Positions 13,379 through 25,300 of a stretch of 64,000 nucleotides of DNA are shown in pieces. Position 1 is the stretch's first letter, and every line of letters begins with the position of its first letter. Position numbers and translations under genes: made by a program. The DNA is from Elgaria multicarinata webbii. Its lineage: Eukaryota; Chordata; Lepidosauria; Squamata; Anguidae. Under the pieces are notes generated by a model, which saw only the letters and a list, made by a program, of their open reading frames with translations, had not been told where the DNA came from and ran no database searches. Location: contig NC_086182.1 of the NCBI RefSeq assembly GCF_023053635.1, forward strand, positions 25,975,001 to 26,039,000, in the 5' to 3' direction.

Positions 13379-16300
13379 AGCTTCCCCAACCAGCTCCTCT
13401 CGAAACCTAACTTCCCCGGCCAGCATAGCCAATGATGAGGAATCCTGGGAGTTGAAGTCCAAAACATCTGGAGGGCATCAAGTTGGGGAAGGCTAATGTA
13501 GGGCCTGTGATGGTTAAAATGGGCTGGAAGTGCATGGCTGCTACTTCACACCAGCAATTAGATAAACACCCACATGCTCTGTTTGCCAAGCAGCAGCAAA
13601 CAAGCCCCCCTCCTCCAGGTACTATATTCAGTGGGTCCCAGCCAGCCCCCTAACTTCTGGGGCAAAAAACAACACAACATTTGCTTAGAGAAAGGGAAAG
13701 TGTCCCCAAAGGCCACCAGGGGATTGATGGTTGTTCTTTGCCCCTCTCTCTAGACTGACAAGCACACGGGGTGTGTGAGTCGCTCTGACTCCTTAGCTAC
13801 AGATAGATTTTAAAAGCTGGAAAGCAAAGATGCAAAGCGAACTGAGTAAACAGCTATTTAATGAGGATTAAGAGGTCAAGTTCACTTGTTTTGCCATCTG
13901 GTGCCTATTTGCACCCCTTTCCCCAGCCCTTTGCTTTCAAGAGGGGAACAAAGAGGTTCCCCCAGCCCCCACAACAAGAGAAGCTCGCTGCTCTTGGGGG
14001 TAAACCATCACCACCTGGGTAAAGACATCCATTTGGCTGGCAACAATATGTACATTTCGCCATGCCAGAATCTAGAGCGGTTAGACTCGGGAGAGATGGC
14101 TTGGGTGTGTTTTCTCAGCTGAAGACAGAGCAGTTGCATGGGCTTTGAAGTTGTGCTGGGGCAAGCCAAATTGGAAAAGGCAACTCACTCGGTCTCCGGC
14201 AGTCTTTTCCTGGCCTAGCTATTAACGGTTCCGGGTCAGGCCTTGGCCTTGACCTGGACAGTGGCCAGACTCTTGCTTTGCTTGTGTGACTTCCTAGTCT
14301 TGTTCTCAGTGCCCCTGCCTGTCGGCCTCCAGTTTCTCCTCTGTCTCCAAGCGTATCATTCTGCCCCCTCAGTCTACCAGCTTCCCCATTTGCTTTCCTG
14401 CAAGCATCCTTCATGCTTTCACCCCTCTGGCTTTACTCCTTCAGATTCTTCTTCCTCCAATTTCATCCCGCCAGGACTTAGGAACATAGGTAGCTGACTG
14501 CTTTGTCCATTTAGTGCAGCATTGTCTACTCCAACCTCCCCAACCTGGTGTCCTCCAGATGAGTTGGACTACAACTCGCATAACTCTCCCTAAACCTGGA
14601 AGGCTTCAGGTGGGTCTTCTCTGAGTGACTGTGGCTCTCTAGGTCCTTGGCATAGACCTTTGCCATCACTACTTTTACCTGGAGACACCACAGTTTGAAC
14701 CTGCAACCTTCTTTATGCAAACCATGTGCTCTACCACTCAGCTGTCCCTGTTCTCTTCTGCTTCCTGTGTGTTCATCTGATTGCAGTCCAGTACTAAAAG
14801 GATGATAACGACATCTTCAGGACCACCCAAAGAGTTTTTGAGCTGTGTGTTTTGTACCTGAACTTTCGGTTGGAATCTAATTCAAGCCACCATCGCTTGG
14901 TTCTCCTTATAGTAACAACAAATGGAAATGTTACAGTGATTCAATCCCACCGTAATAATAACCTACAGTGTACAGATTCTGCACAAAACATGACTCATTG
15001 AACTGTACTCATATCCTTGGCATTCACTTGGACCCCTCTGTGAAACGGAGTGGAAATAATCCACTTGGCAATTCTGTGTAGTGAGCCTTGAGCTTGCTGA
15101 TGACTACTCACTGAAATATTCTATTGCAATGTGCCTATTATTATCGCTCAGTGATAGGACACATGTTTTGCATGCATAGGGTGCCAAGTTCAATCACCGG
15201 CTTCTCCAGTTAAAGTAAAGGGGAAAGTTGGTTCTGTGAATTTCTAGCATGCACAGTGCTGATTGGCTAGCTTTGGTAACGTCATGGATCCAGCATCCGC
15301 AGTGCTGGTTGGCTACTTAGTGCTGGTTCTCCTGCTACTTTCCCAGAGCAGTTTGTTTTCTAGTTAAAAAACAACGCTTTGGGAAATAAGTTGCTGGACA
15401 AACTTCTAATCAGGTAAACTTGCAAGACTTGAAGCACGGTGGGGAAGGGAAGGACAAATAGGAGATCAACATTGAATTCAGAGGCAAGTGTGTATGTTCT
15501 TTGAGGAGACAGGCAGAATAAACCAAGCTTATCTCATAACAGAATAGAACCAAACACATTGACTCTTGTTTTTACTTATGTCAGTACAAAGCTTGCATGA
15601 GATTCTGGACAGTTACTGCCAGCTCAGGTAGAATATGATGGGTAGACTATGGCAGGATCAGGGGTGGACCATATGTGACATGTATGCTGCATGCAGCCCC
15701 TGAAGTCCCCATGTCTGGTCCTGGCCACCCCCAAAATATGGGGTGGGGACCCCCAAAATTTTAAAAAATGGGGGGCAAACAAAATAGGATGAGGGCTCTC
15801 AAAAGGTCGAAATTAAATTGTTTGGAAAGTTAATTTTGATCCTTTTGGTGTGCTAGAGCAGCTCTGTAGCCCACAAACAGTCAAAATTAGCCTGCAAACA
15901 AATTAATTTTGATCCCTTTGGCTCTCTGTAGCAGCTCTGGATGCCATTTTATTTTTAAATTTCCTCCTCCTCTTTGTTTTGGCACCTGCGGGGTGTGTGT
16001 GTGTGTGGCCTACAGGGGAGAGAGGGTCTCTCTCTCTCTGTGTATGTAAATAGCCCTCAGATCTCCTGAAGCTGTCCACCCTTGGACTAAATGGATCTTT
16101 GGTCTGATATAGTATGGAGGGACCATCGCTCAGTGATAGAACATCTACTTTGCATGCAGAAGATCCCAAGTTCCAACTCCAGCATCTCCAAGGAAGGCTG
16201 ACAAAGTTTCTTGCCTGAAACCTCGGAGAGCCATTGCTGCCAGTCAGTGTCTACAATACTAGGCTAAATGGCCCAAATGGTCTGACTCAGTATAAAGCAG

Positions 16301-19300
16301 CTTCCTCTGTTCTTCTAAGGCAGCCTTCCTCAACCTGGGACGCTCCAGATGTGTTGGACTGCATCTCCCAGAATGCCCCAGCCAGCTGGGGCATTCTGGG
16401 AGTTGTAGTCCAACACATCTGGAGCGCCCCAGGTTGAGGAAGGCTGTTCTAAGGCATCTCTTTAAATCCTGATAGAATTAGCAACTCCTGCTCAGGTGAG
16501 TGTTGATATAAGCACATAACCTTCCCGTCAGCAAATTGAGCTGGGCTAGCTTGCCACAGATCAAAACCTGTCCAAAATCCAAGCCCACAAAATTGAAGTT
16601 GGACTGTTAACAAAGCAACCACATCTAGGCCAGAAACGGGTAAAGAGTTTTGCTTTATCATCATCATCACCATCATCATCATCTGAATTTAAAAGGCTTT
16701 CACTGTTGTTATTCCAATAACATCATGCTAGATCAGCAACAATCATTGTTGTTATCCCAATAACAGCACCAAAACCCACTTCCTGGCTTTTATTTATTAT
16801 TTATTTATTTAGAATATTTATATACTAACGCTCCCCATTGAAAAATTTCGGAGCGGTGTACAAGGTAAAATGAAAATAAAAACAGAATAAAAACAGTTAA
16901 AACAAAATTTAAAAAGAAGCAAAAAACAGAAATCCAAGGCTGCATGTTAAAGAAAGGCTTCTTGGAATAAAGATTTTTCAGGAGGCACCGAAAGGAGTAC
17001 AAGGTTGGTGCCTGCCTGACCTCCAGAGGCAGGGAATTCCACAGGAGGGGCGCCACCACGCTGAAGGCTCTTCCCCTGGTGGATTCCAATCAGAGGATGG
17101 ATCTACGTGGAACCACCAGGAGCAGGCCCTCGGATGACCTCAGTGACCGGGCAGGTTGGTAGGGGAGAAGGCGCTCTCTCAGGTATCCTGGTCCCAAGTT
17201 GTTTAGGGCTTTGTACACAAGTACAAGAACCTTCAACCTGGCCCGGTAGCGAATAGGCAGCCAGTGCAGTTCCCTCAGCAGAGGAGTTACATGCTGGAAA
17301 GGGGCAGCTCCAGACAACAGCCGAGCTGCAGCATTCTGCACTAGCTCCAGCTTCCGGAGCAGCTTCAAGGACAGCTCCGCATAGAGCGCGTTGCAGTAAT
17401 CCAATCTTGAGGCTTTTCCCAATTACAAACAATGGATTTATCAGGCACAGACCCTAACTTTTACTGGACATATTCCCATGGATCACTCTTAACTCCTTTT
17501 TTTTTAATACATGGCAGCTAACCAAGGTTAGTAACCCAAGGGACTCTTCATGCATCAAATATTACGTTTACCCCTACTGCTGTTGCGCTGTGTCCTGCTT
17601 GTGGCTTCCTGGTGAACAGCTGTTTGGCCACTGTGTGAACGGAGTGCTGGACTAGATGGACCCTTGGTCTGATCCAGCATCAGGGCTCTTCTTATTCTCC
17701 TGTCATTTTCAAAGTATACACAGTAATGTTTAAACGTGGCAAAGAGATGTTTGAAAACACATATACAGGAATGCCCACCAGAGTGCCCGGATTGGCTGCA
17801 GCTCTGACTTGAAAGTAGCCTTGATGGCGAACTCAGGCTTGTTGCTGTACAAACATTTCCAGTGTACATTTCAATGTGTGAATGTTTTCAAACACTTGCA
17901 CCAGTGGAGGTTGGTGGCTCTGATGTAGAGTGACCAACTGTCAGGATTTCCCCGGATTTGTCCTGGTTTTTGTTCTTTCCATGGTGTCAGGGGGGATTTT
18001 CAATAATTTTCAATAATGTCCTGGAATGACACACCTTCCCCTTTAAGGCTGCCATTAGCATGGCAGGAGGGAATGACATGCTTTCTTGAGGCACATCATT
18101 CCCCCACCCCGAGCTCCAATTGAGGTCTTAAAGGGGAAAGTGGGTCATTCGTGGACATTATAGAAAAGGCCCCAATTGGAGTGGATGGTGGTGGTGCAGA
18201 ATGAAATCCTTTCCCGTCCTCCACTCCAATCGGGTTCTTTAAGTTGGCGGGGGAATAACGTACTTTCTGCAGGACTCAGAAAGCTGCTTCCCCACACACA
18301 CACACACTAGGTGTCCTCTTTTTTGGTTTCCGAAATATGGTCACCCTACTCTGATGTGAGTGGGGTGGTGAACCCCTTTCGGGTTTCAGTCAGAACTCTA
18401 AAGGAGCTCTCCAAGATACACTTAACTTGGAATTGCACATGTACACTTAACTGGGAATTAGGGTGCACCATATCTGTGTTTGGTACATGTATCTGAAAAT
18501 GCATTTTGGGCACATTCACCCATTACAGTTTTGAAATGCACACCAAAGATGTTTTTAATGCATGCCTGAAAACAGGGTGGCAATGTATCCTCATTTAGAG
18601 AGGATTATCCTCTGTTTGGAAGGCATCCTCTAATTGAAAGGCTATCCAAGTCTGGTATAAAGATAAAGAATCATCGATAAAGAGACCAGAGTCTTGAAGT
18701 TGCACCTGGACAACAGACTGAGCCAGGCACATGGGTCACAGTCTTCCACACAATGATGATATGCACTGTAGTCCTATTTAAATTATAATAATTATTTCTA
18801 ATTTTGTATCTTTACATATAAATGAATCTATGCACTTTTATGCAAATAGTGTCCCCTTTTGCCCACTTTTCGGGTGATGCATGTCCTCATTTTGGGTTGC
18901 CCTACCTGAAAATGTCTCACCTGAAGCAGGCCTGAGGTGCAAAATCAAATCTCTGTTGGTGTCCTGCAGTGGTTGTGTTAGCAGGTCACACCATGCTTGA
19001 TGAAAGGCCAGACCGCAGCTGACCACACACAACTGAATGAAGCAGCAGCCCTGGAACTGTCTCTGCACTGCTAATTACATTCAGCTCATTCAGAATCGCT
19101 TGCCTTGAGGAAGCCAAGCGAAGAGGGCAGCCTGCACTGTTTACCAGGCCATCTCCAAACGTTCTGGTAGATTCTGCCAGGGGTCTTGGCTCCCACCTCA
19201 AATATAGCACCTCTTTCGGCAGTTTGAAGTGCAAGCCAGGAATTTCTTTGCACAAAGCGAAGTGGCAGCCAAAGGACACTGTGGGCAGGGTTTAGGCATG

Positions 19301-22300
19301 AGCCAGGAGGAGAGGCTTGAGTAGCCTTAGTGCTTCTCCACCTCTTCTTTTCCTCTCTCCATCTCATTTTAGTGACTTTATCATTCCAGCCTGCCACTTG
19401 CAGTTCTCCTCCTGGTCTCTGTCTTTCGTTCTCACCGAGGATTGGAAAGACAATGGGCGTTTTATCTACACAACAGTCTTAAATCGACTGAGAGTCATCA
19501 TTGTTTTTTCTCAAGGAACTTTGGGAATTGCAGCTCTGGAGGAGGGGGGGAGGGATTTCCAGCTGAGAATTCTCAGAACTTCATCAAACTACAATTCCCA
19601 GGATTCTGTGGAGGAAAGCCAGGGCAGTTAAAGGCAGGCTTCAAGGGTAGGCATGGTGGGGTGTCAGCCAGGGACTCACATCCCAGCAGGGGCCCACTGA
19701 CAAAAGCCTCATGGAGTTGTTGTTCCGCTTCACCATTGCAGCTTAATGGTTCACTGATCTTATTCTGGGCCAGACAATGTTAGTGGTGAGAAGGGGGAGC
19801 AGTAAATGACCAGAGGCAGTACGCTGGGGAGCATGGGCAGGAAGGTGTTTTTGCACTCACACCTTACCTGTGGGTTGGCCCTTGTGTGAACAGAATGCAG
19901 GGCCACCAGACAGAGCCTTGGTCTGATCCAGCATGGCTCTTCTTATGTTTTTAAGTGGCAGTGATGATGAGGAAGAGGATGAGGAGCAATTGAAGCTGGG
20001 GACAAAGACAGCATGAGGGTACATATCTTGCTCAAGGGCCTGCAAAAGTCCAGAGCCATAGTGTAGTTGAAGGGACAGTTGGTACGTATAGTAGTGGGTT
20101 GGTATATAAGTACACTTTACCCCATCAGAATTGTTTAAGTGTGCCCTAACTAATGAATTCTGACAAAAGAAAAGAAAAAAGGGTGTCCTCCATATGTTTT
20201 GGACTATGACTCCCATCATCTCTGATAATTGGCCATGTTGGCTGTGATTTATGGGAATTGTAGTCCACAACATCTGAAGGGCACCAGGTTGCATTCCCTG
20301 GGATTTGCCAGTATTGAAATACGACCGGATACAGGAAAAAAAGGATGTTCACTTGCCATCTGAAAACAATACCATTAAAGACATATGATTGGATGGGTAA
20401 GGGAAAAGGATGTTATGTTGGCCCTCTTTTCCCCGGTGCCTGGAAGTTACTCATGGGTCCTCAGCCATTGCCTTTAGAATAACAATGTGCACTTGTGTGG
20501 CGCGTTTTCCATACCAGAGTGCTTCATAATCGGCGATTGCTTTGCCAGCAGCCGCTCCAGAGGCGAATGGTGTCAGCTGTTTAACATTACATAGAACGTA
20601 GAGGAGGAAGTTGAGAAGAATCCTGTGTCCAAGGGGGGGTGCAGTGGGGGAGAGATTGGAAGAAGCCAGACTGTAGCAGCTATGATTGGAAATATGCTCC
20701 TTAATCTAGATATTAATTCTGGGCTGCCCCAAAACGATAGGCCCAAGCAGATGCAGAAAAGGGTTCAAGCTGCCATCATCCTTCTACTCCCACACGCAAG
20801 GAAAGTACCCAGGAAGGTGCCCTGGAAGAAAGTAGGCTATTGCCTGGATGGATCGAGCCCCTCATTTTGCTTACCCTTTGGGTCTCTTCCAGGGATGCAG
20901 TCAGACTCCAGATGCAGTCTGAATGGAGCCTCACAAATTCTCTCTCCCCCCGACTCCCAGCCCCACCATTATCTGACTACTCCTTGGCCCTGGAATTACA
21001 TTTCCCAAGCTTTCATGTCAGGAAGCCATGACAGTTAAGTCTGCATTGTACACAGGCATTTACCTGTTAGCTTACACGTTTGGACAGTATTTTAAATGAG
21101 TTGTTATTGTTTTTGTTGTACATCGTGATAGAAAAAGTTCTCTCTGTATCCTCATAGCATATGAAATCTAATGAAAATCCCTTCATGTTGTTTGCTTATT
21201 CTTACTGTATGTATTAGGAACAGGACTTTGCATCTCAGAGAAACATGCCTGGCTTTCTTTACAGCCTATCTACAGCTGTTTTGGGTCATTCCTGATACTA
21301 TCTTTAATGAGCTTTTTTCAGAAAGCCAGAAGCACGATGGGAGAAATACCGTATGGCTGTGACTTGGCCAGAATTGTTGCTGTTATTATTATTATTGATC
21401 ACGAAAGTTCTAACATAGGCTACAATTCCACGCAGGCTTACCTAGAAGTAAGTCCATTGAAATCAGTAGGCTTATTATGATTGTTATTATTTTAGTAAGC
21501 ATTTTTTAGGGATGGACTGTTGCATGATGGAAGTTTCAGAGCCAGTGTGTAACTTTATGGGACTATTAACGTCACCATTTCTGAGGGGTAATTTGCTGCC
21601 TCAAGATGGTGTTTTTTCCTCAAGATTCATGAGGTAAAATGGTCTTGTGACCCACCTACATGGAAAAATCAGAAGCTACTATGCCCTAAATGCCCCATAC
21701 CAAGACAATACTGAGGGGCAAAGGCACCTTCTGGTTACACTTCCATGTCAAAAATGGTTGTGGGAGGAGAAGAATCAACTCTTTTTCCTACACAGCTTCT
21801 CTTCACCTGTATCTTTTTGTGTTTGTGGATGACTTATTTAGTGGGCTTCCTCTGATGTAATTTGTGTTAGAAAATAACTCATAAACAATACCCTTCCTGA
21901 CCTTTTAATGTTTAGCAATTAAAATGTGGCAATGAGGATTATACAAAAACCAGAGTAAACATGCGCCCTTCTGACTCAATCTTTCTGCTACAAACTGGCA
22001 CACAAATAATTGCCCTCCATCTAACCCCGAGAGCAACAGGACAGCTGTGGGTGAGCCTTCTATAGATGCTGCTGTTTGGGGTCATCTTCCTTGTTTGGAA
22101 GAGAGTAGTGTGGCCAATTCTTGCTCTGAAAAATGTGACGAAGTCAGGACAGGCCTTCATTATATGTCATGGTTTCCTTTCACAAAAAATAAAGATTTAA
22201 ACACCCCTGGTTTCCACCACTAGGTTGATGCACAGGTTAAAGAGCAAAGCAGAGAAGGCTTCAGAGCTCCTGTCACTGATAGCTGCTTGGCAGGTAGCCA

Positions 22301-25300
22301 GAGGGAACTATTTGCTTATGTAAGTCTGGCAGAGCTTGGCGGCTAGACCTATGGCAGGGCAATTGGATGAGCTGCAAGATTTGGGCAGGAGAGGGAGCTC
22401 TGTGCTACCTTGATCAATTGCTCAGCACAACTTGGAACAGGTTGCAGGCACATGCAGTACTCTGAGGACACCTGTTGCAAATCTCTAGCTAAGGTTGCCT
22501 ATGACATCACCCCCAGACTTCAAAGTCATGTGGAGCTAGGGATGTACAGATGTAAAATCTGTTCCATCTGCATTTTGTGGATAGTCAGGTGACTTTCCTT
22601 CCACCATCTGCTCATTGGTAGAATTTTCCCCCATTTCCTGAACTTGCGCAAATTCACATTTGTGCAAATTCACACTGGCGCAAATCTGCAAATCCCACCA
22701 TGTGCATTTCCATGCTTTAGCCTATAGGACCATTGCACATTTTCAGCCAGTGGGTTTTTTATTTGTTATTTTACGCATTTTTCTATAACTAAATTTGCGT
22801 AGTGACAGAGGGATAAAAGCAGTGTGTGTGTGCGTGCATGTATGTATATGCATGTTGTAAAGCATTTCTTAAATGGCTTTCTGTTTTAAATATTAAAAAC
22901 TCTCTAGCCTTAAATTCAAGGTTTTCTTAGTTCATCAATTCTGTCTGTATATATTTGGCTCCATGTGAATAGTATATATAACTGAGATCTTTCATACACC
23001 TTCGTGTAACAAACGTTCATGTTTATAATTTCTGTTGTTCTGAATACTAAATGTATAAAAAAGATACCTCTTATATACCTGGGTTTTAGTACCTTCCTTT
23101 TTGCTCTCAGCTCCCCAAACAAAGAAAAACTTCAATCCTAAATCCATAGTAAGTAAAGATCATCATAAGCCACAAAACACAAACCACTCATTCACTTAGT
23201 GGAAGCCACTGGAATGAATTATGCACTTCTGTTTTGCTCTCCTCTCTTAATATGATGCCCTTAATATAATTATTGCTTAATTAGAAATTAGGGTTGTCCT
23301 TATGCACAAATTCTAGGCTGGAAACTCCCCATTTAGAGTGAATACAGCGGAATTCGATTTTCACATTGCCAGGCAAGGAATTACTCATGTAAACAGTTCT
23401 TTTGATACCTGTGGATCTTCTGCTTCTGCTTCATCCATGGAGAAAAGAAATAGCCCAAGAGATGGGAGGTTTTCTTCATGCCCCCCCGCCCCCCCAGCTC
23501 CAAACATGCGCCCCAGGACCAGATAGTTATGCTATTTATACCTGGCTATACTTTGTCTCTCTTTCTACTCATGCTACACAGTGCTCCAACTTCACTAATG
23601 CTCAGGCAAACGTAGTATAAGGTATAAAAGAGGCAGACTTTGCAATGATAAGGAAAACAGGTACGATTAGATTAGGCATATTAATGGTCATAACGTTCAG
23701 TTGCTTTACGGCTAGGATGCCAGCAGTTTGATACTAACAACCGTTGCTGCTTTGGTCTCCACCGGAATAAGAAATGCAAAGTAGATAATACGATTATATA
23801 TTTCACTCGACAAAATTATGTTCACGTAGAGCTTTCAACTTCTACAGGACATTTTACCAGGCGGGATAAAAATGAAGTCAAATCAAGATGTCTATACAGA
23901 CTAGTTAAAATGCAGCTAGCCCTCCTACCCACCCACCCACCCACTGCTGAGACGGTAGCCAATTCCCAAAGCTACAACTTCACAGACAGGGTGGAGCTAC
24001 GCGTTGCTGATCGCTCGGGGATGCTGCCAAAAATGCTGAGCTCTCCCCTGTAACTCGTAGGGGCATTTAATGCATGATATCATCACATTGTGCTTCTTCC
24101 TAGCTTCCAGCAGCGACTTTCGATGAGATGAAGCAGGGGTGAGGAAATGCAAGACGTGATGACATCATGTCATGAGGTAAGCGTTACTACGCATTAGCGC
24201 TAGAGGCTCTGTTAGTGCATAGCTTCATCCTTTGCCTTGAAGAGGTGGCTTTTGTCCCAGAATGACCCCGGCCACACCTCTGCTCTGGGCCTTTTGTCCC
24301 CTTTTATGTAATTATTATTAATGATGATAATAATGATGACGATGCATGCTTTTGTATGTTAGCTACCTTATACTGAGTCAGGCCATGGTTCCATCTAGCC
24401 CAGTATTGCCAACATGGCTCTGGCAGTGGCTCTCCAGGGTTTCAGGCAGGAATTTTACAAGGAGAAACCAGGAATTGAACCCAGAGCCTTCTGCATGCAA
24501 GGCAGGTGCTCTACCATGGAGCTACGCCTTTCCCATTCAAAATGTGTTCAACACGCTTCATAGATATTATCCCAGTAATCATAGTACAGATGAGATGCTG
24601 AGGATGAGAGAGAGAAAGAAAGAGAGAGAGAATAGTGTGCCTAAGGCTGCCTAGTTCAAGGCTGGCAGGATTTGAATTGGGAGCTTTCCTGGCTCAGAGT
24701 TCACACCATTATCAGTCCATGCCACTGCATCACACTACTTAAAAACCTGTATGCCCAGCTGCAATGCTTTGGAGTCTTCAAAAGAAAGAGGGAGTGAAAG
24801 CGTCTTACCGTCAGGTCATCCCCATAGAAGTGGACCATGGAGGCGTCTGCTACCAGCAAGGTCTCCACGTAGCGTGCCTGCGAGGTGAACCGCTTGGTTC
24901 TGCTGCTGGCACGGTGGGGTTCTGCTTGGGCTTCCCCTTCTGGGACCTCCCCAGGGTCTTCTCTCGTCCACCCCCTCTTCTGGAGTTGGTGGACCTGCAG
25001 CAGAGGATCTCCACTCCTGTGACCTCGGGGCTGGATGACATATTCGTGTCCATCCACCAAGAAGGAGCCGTGGATGCCCTGGCACAAGCTGACGGCCACC
25101 AGGGAGTCTGGCTGCGTGTTCACGGTCCCCGAGTAGAAGCATCGCCGTAGCCCCACATCCTCCTCCTCCTGAGCAAGGAAGCCCGAGGGCTCCTTCCTCC
25201 CCACATGCTGGATCTTCAGCCCAGGCGCTAAGAAGCTGGCATCGGGCTCCAAGTGCAGCGCAAACTCTTTCCCGAAGGCGGTGATGAAGACGGACACCTG

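Noticed and set aside
16805-17422. Host gene encoding 'LDYCNALY...' protein
   Set aside because: This is the C-terminal part of L2 LINE ORF2, truncated and frameshifted.
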